Source: Brevundimonas sp. SORGH_AS_0993
GTDB taxonomy: Bacteria; Pseudomonadota; Alphaproteobacteria; Caulobacterales; Caulobacteraceae
Length of the DNA: 64,000 nucleotides
Direction of reading: 5' to 3'
NCBI RefSeq assembly: GCF_030818545.1
Contig: NZ_JAUTAH010000001.1
Coordinates: 811,001-875,000 of the forward strand
Shown: positions 52,943-60,194 of the stretch, in pieces
How positions within the stretch are numbered: the stretch's first letter is position 1
Layout: each line of letters begins with the position of its first letter
Position numbers and translations under genes: made by a program
The notes under the pieces: model-generated
What the model was told of the DNA's origin: nothing
The model's input: only the letters and a program-made list of their open reading frames with translations
Database searches by the model: none

Positions 52943-54220
52943 ATGCCACGCAAGTATCTGGTCATGTTTGCGGCGTCGTTGGGGTTCTTCTTCATCACGG
53001 CAACCACCTTCACCTCGCTGGGCTATGTGCTCTACACCATGGTCGGAGAGTTGCATTGGTCCCAGGCGGCGGCGGGCCTCAGCTTTGCTTGCCTGGGCCT
53101 GGCCTGCGGCCTCAGCAGCCCGCTTCCTCCCCTTCTGATGAAGTGGTTCGGATCGCGCTGGACCATGTTCCTGGGCGGCATGGTGCTGGCGGCCGGCTTT
53201 GGCCTGGCCTCGATCATCCAGCACATCTATCTGTTCTTCCTAGCGACGAGCCTGATGGGCATCGGGTTTTCGCTGATCGCTCCTGCGCCGGCCGTCTATC
53301 TGCTGGCGACCTGGTTTCCCAAGACGGCGGCGCGCTGGGTCGGCTTCTACTTCATGGCGGGCGCCTTCGGGGGCGTGGTCGGTCCCCTGATCGTCGGCGC
53401 CGTCGTCGGCCTGACCGGAAGCTGGCGCCTTCACTGGATGGTCATGGCGGGGGCGGCGGCCGTTGTCGGCCTGGTCTGCCTGATCTGCGTGCGCGATGCG
53501 GTGAAGGTCGAGACCACCGATCAGGTCAAGGCCGCGGGATCAGGCGGCATCGAAGTCGAGTCGCCGATCGACTGGACCGTCTCCGCCGCCCTTCGCAGCC
53601 GCGCCTTCCTGTTTCTGGCCCTGGCCATGATCGTGGTTCAGACGGTCGTCACGACGATGCATTCGGTTCTGGTGACGCATGTGGCCAGTCTTGGCGGCGG
53701 TAGTGCGCCCGGCGCCATCGCCATGAGCCTATTGGCTCTGACCGGAACCCTGGCCAAGGGCGTCACCGGCGCCCTCAGCGAAAAGACCAATCCCAAGGGC
53801 CTTCTGGTCGGCGGCCTGCTGCTTCAAAGCGCGGCGATCTTCCTGCTCTCGCTCAGCCACAGCCCGGTCCTGGCCTATGTCTTCGCCCTGATCTTCGGCG
53901 TCGGCTGGGGGCTTTCCTGGCTCAGCGCCCACATCCTGCTCCTGCGCTATTTCGGCAGCGCCATCGCCGGCGAGATGGTGGCCATGGCGACCATGGCGAC
54001 AACCTTCGCCGTCCTGGGTCCGATCCTCGCCGGCTGGGTGGCTGACGAGACGGGCGCCTTCGTCCCCGTGTTCTTCTTCTTTGCGGGACTTCTGGCCGTC
54101 GTCGCCCTCAGCACGGCCCTGTTCATGCACAAGCCGACCCTAAGCCACAGGGCCGATCGTTCGACCCCGGCGCCGACAAAGCCGGGCCACGCGGCCTCGA
54201 TCATCAACGCTGCCGAATAG
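52943..54220 (+). CDS. MFS transporter
   Basis: A 425-residue protein with twelve predicted transmembrane helices starting RKYLVMFAASLGFFFITATTF. The central cytosolic loop (about 180-210, DAVKVETTDQVKAAGS) divides two six-helix halves. It most resembles the oxalate/formate-antiporter and monocarboxylate-like part of the family. It has the best ribosome binding site of the block (AAAGGAGCGAGA before ATG). It probably moves the pathway substrate or a carboxylate product over the inner membrane. A 173-base gap without a visible gene separates it from the hydrolase. Confidence 0.88.
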   Translation: MPRKYLVMFAASLGFFFITATTFTSLGYVLYTMVGELHWSQAAAGLSFACLGLACGLSSPLPPLLMKWFGSRWTMFLGGMVLAAGFGLASIIQHIYLFFLATSLMGIGFSLIAPAPAVYLLATWFPKTAARWVGFYFMAGAFGGVVGPLIVGAVVGLTGSWRLHWMVMAGAAAVVGLVCLICVRDAVKVETTDQVKAAGSGGIEVESPIDWTVSAALRSRAFLFLALAMIVVQTVVTTMHSVLVTHVASLGGGSAPGAIAMSLLALTGTLAKGVTGALSEKTNPKGLLVGGLLLQSAAIFLLSLSHSPVLAYVFALIFGVGWGLSWLSAHILLLRYFGSAIAGEMVAMATMATTFAVLGPILAGWVADETGAFVPVFFFFAGLLAVVALSTALFMHKPTLSHRADRSTPAPTKPGHAASIINAAE

Positions 54221-54235
54221 GTCGGTTTGCACCGT

Positions 54236-55546
54236 ATGTCAGATTCCGTCTTTCCCTTCTCCCTCGACTCGTTCAGCCTTGAAGACATCGCCGCCATCGA
54301 CGCCGCGATCGACCGGGACGAGTTGGTCCGCCGCGTCCTCGAACTCTGCAACATCCCCAGCCCGACCCGCCGCGAACGCGAGGCTGGCCAGTATGTCTAT
54401 GACTGGATGGCCGAAGAGGGTTTCGCCCCCGAAAAGGTCGCCCTGGTCGAGGATCGCTTCAACGTGGTCGGACGCTTCGGCGGCGAGGGCGAAGGACCCA
54501 ACCTGCTGTTTTCGAGCCACCTCGATACAGAGAGCCCGTTCTACGAGCCGGTCGACCGCCATACCTATCGTCCCGACACCGTCGTCGATCCTCAATGGCT
54601 TCGGGCATGGCTCGAAGACGACGTCTTCTTCGGCTACGCCGTCGGCAACGATCGTGGGCCGATGGTCTGTTTCATCATGGCCGCCAAGGCGCTGAAGGCG
54701 GCTGGCTTCCGGCTGGCCGGAACGCTCTATCTGACCGCCTGCCCGGGCGAGATCGGCCCCGAGCCTGCCGACGAACACCAGGGCGTCGCCAATCTGGGCA
54801 AGGAATTGGGCGCCGCCTATATGTTGACCCACGGCGGGGTGGCGCCCGATTTCGCCATCTCGGCCGAAGGCACCGATTTCGGCGTCAACTGGGCGGCCTG
54901 CGGCTACGCCTACTATAAGATCACGCTTTATGGAGAAGCGTTGTTCACCCCCATTCTCGACCACGAGAGCCAGACGGCGCGACTGAATCCCATCGTCCGC
55001 ATGGGGGGCGTGATCGAGGCGCTGAACGCCTGGGCGCGCGATTACGAAACCAGGCACCGCTACGAAAGCGCGGGTGGCGTGGTCACGCCCAAGGTTCAGG
55101 TCTGCGCCATCCGGGGCGGAAACCCCCAGTCCATGGGCGCCTCCAGCGAAGTGTGTTCGATCTATCTGGACGTCAATATCGGGCCCTGCCAAACCCTCGG
55201 CGCGGTCGACCGCGAGTTGAAGGCCGTCCTGCGCGCCGCCGGGGTCGAGGACTGCGAGGTCCGCCCCTATGTGTTCCGCGCCGGGGCCGAGGCCGACCCG
55301 GTTGCGGTCGAACCGCTCCGCCAGGCCCTGAACCTGGCCCATGAAGCGGTGCGAACCGGCCCCATGCCGATCGGCAACACCGTCTATTCCAGCATGTGGC
55401 GCGACCATAACGTCTTCAACCTGAACCGCATTCCCTCGGTCACGATGGGCCCGGTGCGGTGGCGACCCAGGATTGACGATCTCGTCGCCTGCACGCGCAT
55501 TTACGCCCTCGCCGCCTTGGCCCTGTGCCGGCGTCGTGAGGCATGA
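54236..55546 (+). CDS. M20-family metallo-amidohydrolase/peptidase
   Basis: A 436-residue protein of the M20 (ArgE/DapE/CPG2) fold. LFSSHLDTES supplies the first zinc ligands, GYAVGNDRGPM the bridging aspartate, and ACPGEIGPEP the general-base region, although the usual EE pair is altered. The first 30 residues are a helical extension. The family hydrolyses N-acyl, N-formyl or N-carbamoyl amino acids and small peptides, which suits the amide theme of the block. The ATG at 54236 is preferred over an in-frame TTG nine bases upstream. It overlaps the flavin reductase by four bases. Confidence 0.85.
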   Translation: MSDSVFPFSLDSFSLEDIAAIDAAIDRDELVRRVLELCNIPSPTRREREAGQYVYDWMAEEGFAPEKVALVEDRFNVVGRFGGEGEGPNLLFSSHLDTESPFYEPVDRHTYRPDTVVDPQWLRAWLEDDVFFGYAVGNDRGPMVCFIMAAKALKAAGFRLAGTLYLTACPGEIGPEPADEHQGVANLGKELGAAYMLTHGGVAPDFAISAEGTDFGVNWAACGYAYYKITLYGEALFTPILDHESQTARLNPIVRMGGVIEALNAWARDYETRHRYESAGGVVTPKVQVCAIRGGNPQSMGASSEVCSIYLDVNIGPCQTLGAVDRELKAVLRAAGVEDCEVRPYVFRAGAEADPVAVEPLRQALNLAHEAVRTGPMPIGNTVYSSMWRDHNVFNLNRIPSVTMGPVRWRPRIDDLVACTRIYALAALALCRRREA

Positions 55547-56061
55547 CGGCCAGCATGGTCCTATCGTCCGGCGTCGAAACCGCCGACTTCCGCGCCGCCC
55601 TGGCCAGTTTCCCGGCGGGGGTGACGATCATAACCACCAATGTCGAAGGGCGTCTCAGCGGAACGACGGTCAGCGCCTTCAGCTCCCTGTCCCTGACCCC
55701 GCCGCTGGTGCTTGCCTGTCTGGCCAGGACCAGCCGCACCCTGACCGCCGTGATCGAGAGCGGCCATTTCTGTGTCAACATTCTGGGCGCGGGTCAGGAA
55801 GACCTCGCCTATGGTTTTGCACGGTCGGGCACGGCGGCGGAGGCGGCAAGCCGCTTCGAGGGGGTCGCCTTCGACTTGGGACTGGCGGGCGTTCCGGTCC
55901 TTCGGCATTGCGCCGCCACCCTGCAATGCCGCCTTCATGAGCGTGTCGCCGGGGGAGACCACGACATCCTGATCGGCCGGCCGGAGCATATCGCCAGCAA
56001 CCCCTCCGTGCCCCCCCTGGTCCATGGCCGGGGGCGGATCTCGCACCTGCCCCCGGCATGA
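55543..56061 (+). CDS. Flavin reductase (RutF/HpaC-like)
   Basis: A 172-residue FMN-binding split-barrel protein. FRAALASFPAGVTIITT, GTTVSAFSSLSLTPPLVL and SGHFCVNILGAGQEDLA are classic for the flavin reductases that supply FMNH2 to two-component monooxygenases. In the rut operon RutF serves RutA; here it should serve the RutA-like enzyme. The C-terminal GRGRISHLPPA replaces the usual YHH-type ending. It starts with ATG overlapping the M20 gene stop (ATGA). Confidence 0.92.
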   Translation: MTASMVLSSGVETADFRAALASFPAGVTIITTNVEGRLSGTTVSAFSSLSLTPPLVLACLARTSRTLTAVIESGHFCVNILGAGQEDLAYGFARSGTAAEAASRFEGVAFDLGLAGVPVLRHCAATLQCRLHERVAGGDHDILIGRPEHIASNPSVPPLVHGRGRISHLPPA

Positions 56062-56064
56062 CGC

Positions 56065-56568
56065 CTATTCGCGCGTGAAGTCGGCGGGAATCCTGGGGTC
56101 GGGGCCGGCCTTGCCCCACAGGATGATCTCATTCCCCCAGGGGTCACGGAAGGCGTGATTGTAGCCGTTGAACTCGGCCCAGTAGTGATTGCGCCAAAGC
56201 TCGACGGCGCCGCGCTTGACGGCCGCCTCCAGGATGCGTTCGGGCGTGTCGTCGTCGCTGATCAGGATCCAGATCCGAGCCTTGCGGCCCGACGGGCTCA
56301 ACACGCGCGGCTCGACGCCTTCGGACAGGGGGTGCGGCCGGGCATTGGCCACGTCGAAAATCCCCAGATGCAGATTTCCGATCTGGCTCGCCTCCCCGTC
56401 CGGGTTGGTGAAATGCCCGCCGGGAACCATGCGGTGATAGATTCCTTCGGGCCGGGCGTCGTTTTCCCAACCGAACACATCGGCATAGAATTGGCCTGCC
56501 GCCGACGGGTCGTCGGAGGCCAGGTCAACGAAAATGAGGGTATTGGGCTTGGCCAAGCTATGCTCCAT
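56065..56568 (-). CDS. VOC-family (glyoxalase-like) protein
   Basis: A 167-residue protein with two beta-alpha-beta-beta-beta modules. It starts MEHSLAKPNTLIFVDLASDDPSAAGQFYADVFGW; GGHFTNPDGEASQIGNLHLGIFDV and HAFRDPWGNEIILWG complete a glyoxalase/bleomycin-resistance pattern. Some members are metal-dependent ring-cleavage dioxygenases or isomerases, others only bind small molecules. The start at 56568 was chosen because the fold begins there; a longer open frame upstream is a shadow of the divergent gene. It converges on the flavin reductase by three bases. Confidence 0.8.
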   Translation of the reverse strand: MEHSLAKPNTLIFVDLASDDPSAAGQFYADVFGWENDARPEGIYHRMVPGGHFTNPDGEASQIGNLHLGIFDVANARPHPLSEGVEPRVLSPSGRKARIWILISDDDTPERILEAAVKRGAVELWRNHYWAEFNGYNHAFRDPWGNEIILWGKAGPDPRIPADFTRE

Positions 56569-56778
56569 CGATCCCGACCGAACACCGGCCGACGATCCAT
56601 CCTGGAACAGGCGCCGATCGCGGTCTTGGCGTCCCGCGTACGCAGGCTTGTCCAGCCTGCGGTCTCGCACCGGGGCCAGGACGGCCCGGTTTCGCCAAAA
56701 CTGAGTTCGTCCTGTCGCAAGATCGTCTCCTCCCCGCCGGATACGAGGCAGGGTCCACCACAGTCGAGAACACCCCTC

Positions 56779-57565
56779 ATGACCTCGCGTCTGCCCGTTG
56801 TCTTCTTCGGTCACGGAAGTCCCATGATCGCGCTTCAGGACAATGCGACCACCCGGACCTGGGCCGGCATCGCTAAAGCCATCGGCAAACCGAAGGCCAT
56901 CCTGTGCGTCTCGGCCCATTGGGAGACGCGCGGCACGTCAGTGACCGCGATGGCCAAGCCTCGCACCATCCACGATTTCGGCGCCTTCTCCTCAGGCGCT
57001 GTTCGACGTCCAGTATCCGGCGCCGGGCGCGCCCGAGTTGGCTGCGCGGGTGCGCGAGCTATTGGCGCCCATCCGCGTCATGTTCGACCAGGACGGCTGG
57101 GGCCTGGATCATGGGACATGGTCTGTGCTGCGAAAGGCCTATCCCGAGGCCGACGTGCCGGTGGTCCAGCTCAGCATGGACATGACCCGCCCTCCCGCCT
57201 GGCATTTCGACGTGGGACGCAAACTGGCGCCCCTGCGGGACGAGGGTGTCCTGATCGTCGGAACCGGCAATATCGTGCACAATCTGCCGGCGATGGATTG
57301 GGAAAACCAGAACTGCGCGCCCTACCCCTGGGCCGTCGCCTTTAACGACTATATCCGTGAAGCCATCGTCGCCGATGCGCCCGAGCGCGCCATCGACTAC
57401 GCCAGTCAGGGTCAGGCCGCCGCCCTGTCGCTGCCCAGTCCCGAACATTACTGGCCGCTGCTGTATGTGCTCGGCGCCCGCCTGCCTGGCGACAAGCCCG
57501 CCTTCTCTCCGGACCACATCGAGCACGGCTCCCTCAGCATGACCAGCGTGACGCTTGCCGCCTGA
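56779..57565 (+). pseudogene. Extradiol dioxygenase-like (DOPA 4,5-dioxygenase/YgiD family) gene with a one-base frameshift
   Basis: The start MTSRLPVVFFGHGSPMIAL is the usual N-terminus and continues through VSAHWETRG and IHDFGAF. At 56989 an extra T shifts the frame; without it the sequence reads PQALFDVQYPAPG and joins the downstream frame with LDHGTWSVLRKAYP, GTGNIVHNL and EHYWPLLY. The corrected protein is 261 residues, normal for the family and similar to the intact paralogue near 5 kb. As read, the product would end early and lack later metal ligands; a downstream internal start gives only the C-terminal part. It may be a true pseudogene or a sequence error. Confidence 0.85.
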
Positions 57566-57580
57566 GCCTCTTTTATCCCA

Positions 57581-58438
57581 TCACAGGATCGGCTGCGTCA
57601 GGGCGGCGGCACAGGCGGGCGTCCGTTCCTTGGCGGCGGCGCGGGCGGCGTCGAATTCTTCCCTGGCGCGAGCGAAGTCCGCCTGAAAGGCCGGATCGGC
57701 CTTCAGACGGGCCACCAGGGCCGCCCCGACGATGCGGCCCGCCTCAACGTCGCTGACGTAATGCACGCCGCACACCGCGCGACTCTCGCCATAGGCCAGG
57801 CCGCGCCGCAGGATCGGGTCGGCCCGGTCCGGCGCCATCTCGGCCAGCACAAGGGCCCAGGCCCAGCCTAGCGCCGAATGGCCCGACGGATAGGAGCCGC
57901 TGGCGGCCAGCCAGGCCTCGGGCGCGATGCAGATCGGCAGCGGCTCGACCACGAAGGGGCGCTTGCGGAAGAAGCCGCGTTTGGCCGGGGTCTGAATCGT
58001 CTCCAGATCGCCCAGCATCCGGCCCAGCAGCATCGTCAGGGTCGGCGTCTTTTCAGGCTCGAACCGGAACCCGAGCGCGCAGTCGAAGGCGTGGGGCGCG
58101 CGCGGAGTCTCAATTTCGGCGTCGGCGCGGGCGATCGCCCACCGTTCGCTTCCCTCCAACGCCCGCAGGGCGCGATAGGCGGCGATGTCGACCTGTTCCC
58201 GCAATGAACCCTCGGCCGGCGGCGGAGGCAGGAAGTCGGCGGCGTTCGGCGCGTTCTCGGCCGTCAGATAGCCGTGCGGATGATCACGGAAGCCTTGCCA
58301 GAAGGTCGTCTCAGCAACCGTCCGGTCGGTCTTCGGTCCTCCCCCGGCGCATCCAGCGGTCAGGACGGCCAGGCCCAGGGGCAGAGCCGCAGCCAGGGCG
58401 GAAAAGGAAGGACGCAGACGGATCATCGACACACTCAC
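57581..58438 (-). CDS. Class A nonspecific acid phosphatase (PAP2 superfamily) lipoprotein
   Basis: A 285-residue PhoN-like phosphatase. The signal peptide ends AVLTAGCAGG, a plausible lipobox with the cysteine at about residue 30, so it may be membrane-anchored. The active site has KRGFFRKRP (KX6RP form), SGSYPSGHSALGWAW and SRAVCGVHYVSDVEAGR. The enzyme hydrolyses many phosphomonoesters in the periplasm. It lies 12 bases downstream of the PhoD-type gene on the same strand, so the two phosphatases probably share a transcript. Confidence 0.9.
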   Translation of the reverse strand: MSVSMIRLRPSFSALAAALPLGLAVLTAGCAGGGPKTDRTVAETTFWQGFRDHPHGYLTAENAPNAADFLPPPPAEGSLREQVDIAAYRALRALEGSERWAIARADAEIETPRAPHAFDCALGFRFEPEKTPTLTMLLGRMLGDLETIQTPAKRGFFRKRPFVVEPLPICIAPEAWLAASGSYPSGHSALGWAWALVLAEMAPDRADPILRRGLAYGESRAVCGVHYVSDVEAGRIVGAALVARLKADPAFQADFARAREEFDAARAAAKERTPACAAALTQPIL

Positions 58439-58450
58439 GCAAAGGAAAAT

Positions 58451-60031
58451 CTAGATGGCGACGGCGCCGGGGCGGCCGGACTCGACGGTCCATGCCTTCA
58501 GGGTGGACACCGTCGCCTGCGGATCGCGCACGTCGCTGATGACTTGATAGCGCGTCTCCATCCGATCCGCCCGCACATCCATGAACATATAGCCGCGCTG
58601 CCGGCTCTCGAAGAACTTCACCTGGGGATTGTTGGGCATGACGGCCATCAGCCCCTCATAGGCGGGGCCGGTCGAGGTGATGGAGGTGCCGACGAACTCG
58701 GTCGCCACGGTGGGGGAAGCCGGATCGCGGCTGTCCAGCTTCACGTCGTTGGTCCAGAAGGAGTGATAGTCGCCGCTCAACACCACCGGATTGGACGGCT
58801 TCAGCGTCGATAGCGCCTGGGTCAGGCGATCCCGCGCGGCGGGAAAGCCGTCCCAGGTGTCGGTCCAGTATCGCGGCTCCTCCTGCGGCGTGCGCGACAG
58901 ACGCAGGCCCGCCATCACCAGATCCTGACCCAGGATGGTCCAGCGGGCGTCGGCGCGCGCAAGGCCGTCGTAGAGCCAGCGTTCCTGCTCGAATCCCAGG
59001 AAGGTGCGCGACGGGTCCAGCCGGTCCCAGCAACTCGCATCGGCGACGACCTGACCCTTGCCGCCGTTCTCGCCGTCGCTGCACGGCTGTTTCGAGCGGT
59101 ACTGCCGCCCGTCCAGCATGAAGAACTCGGCCAGTTCACCGTAGCGGACCCGGCGATAGATCGGCATCCGCAGGGCGGCGTCCAGGCGCGTGCGACGGAT
59201 CGGCATGGCTTCGTAGAAGGCCTGATAGCCGGCGGCGCGACGTTGCAGAAAGTCGTTGGGCGCGACGCCGCGAACCTTGGACCAAATGCCGGAATAGTCG
59301 TCCTGAACCTCATGGTCGTCCCACACGGCGATGCAGGGCGCGACGGCGTGCAGACGTTGCAGGTTCGCGTCCGTGCGATGCAGGGCGTAGCGGTTGCGAT
59401 ACCCCGCCAGAGTGGTCGCCTCTTCCAGATTGTAGGGCCGCACCACCTGGGCCGCGCGATCCGGTCCCAGGCTGTATTCATAGATGTAGTCGCCCAGGAA
59501 GAGGGTCAGGTCCGGCGCCTCGTCCGCCATATGACCATAGGCGCTGAAATAGCCCCGCTCCCAATGCGAGCAGGAGGCCACCGCCAGACGCAGGCGGTCG
59601 ACCGCGGCATTGGGCGCCGGCGTGGTCAGCGCCCGACCCGCCGGGCTCTGCTGGCCCTGGGCCGTGAACCGATACCAATAGGGCCGATGGGATCTCAGTC
59701 CGACGACCTCCACATGGACGCTGTGGGCCGAATCGGCGGTCGCCACGGTCTGGCCCGACGCCACGATCCGACCAAAGCCCTCGTCCGCCGCCACCTCCCA
59801 TCGCACGGGGATCGGCTGAGACAGTCCGCCCAGTCCGTCGGGGGCCAGGGGCCGGGCCGCCAGGCGCGTCCAGATGACGAAACCGTCGGACGCCGGATCG
59901 CCGCTGGCGACCCCCAGAGGAAACAGATAGGCGCCGCCCGCCTGGGCGGGGCCGAAGCTCAGCACGGCTGGCGCCGCGACCAGGCCCGTCAGCACGGCGC
60001 GGCGATCGAGGCGGGATGCACCGATGTTCAT
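58451..60031 (-). CDS. phoD: Tat-exported alkaline phosphatase D family protein
   Basis: A 526-residue metallophosphatase. The N-terminus ASRLDRRAVLTGLVAAPAVL is a twin-arginine signal. The N-terminal Fn3-like domain (GVASGDPASDGFVIWTRL) precedes the catalytic domain with metal-binding FLGDYIYEY, VWDDHEVQDDYSG and LSGDYHSFW. PhoD hydrolyses phosphodiesters and monoesters outside the cytosol with Fe/Ca. The ATG at 60031 gives the complete Tat signal; an open extension upstream is a shadow. A T-rich 163-base interval separates it from the upstream receptor; I see no clear Pho box. Confidence 0.93.
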   Translation of the reverse strand: MNIGASRLDRRAVLTGLVAAPAVLSFGPAQAGGAYLFPLGVASGDPASDGFVIWTRLAARPLAPDGLGGLSQPIPVRWEVAADEGFGRIVASGQTVATADSAHSVHVEVVGLRSHRPYWYRFTAQGQQSPAGRALTTPAPNAAVDRLRLAVASCSHWERGYFSAYGHMADEAPDLTLFLGDYIYEYSLGPDRAAQVVRPYNLEEATTLAGYRNRYALHRTDANLQRLHAVAPCIAVWDDHEVQDDYSGIWSKVRGVAPNDFLQRRAAGYQAFYEAMPIRRTRLDAALRMPIYRRVRYGELAEFFMLDGRQYRSKQPCSDGENGGKGQVVADASCWDRLDPSRTFLGFEQERWLYDGLARADARWTILGQDLVMAGLRLSRTPQEEPRYWTDTWDGFPAARDRLTQALSTLKPSNPVVLSGDYHSFWTNDVKLDSRDPASPTVATEFVGTSITSTGPAYEGLMAVMPNNPQVKFFESRQRGYMFMDVRADRMETRYQVISDVRDPQATVSTLKAWTVESGRPGAVAI

Positions 60032-60194
60032 GGCGGTCTCGCAGACGGAGGTGAGAATGAAAGACCGACTTTGGCCAGTCCGCCGCAATAAGACCCAAGA
60101 CCGATAAGTCGCAAGACTGTTTTTTGTGAAAGTTTGAGGTCCGTAAATTCGGTTCAAAAGACCCGAACAGACATTTTTTTCGGAAACGGGCGCT

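Noticed and set aside
57560..57620. A right-hand attachment site matching the tRNA-Ser 3' end
   Set aside because: No match longer than chance was seen near the end of the block, and no integrase gene exists in the window.
60032..60194. A Pho box upstream of phoD
   Set aside because: The interval is T-rich but no direct CTGTCAT-like repeat with the right spacing was found.
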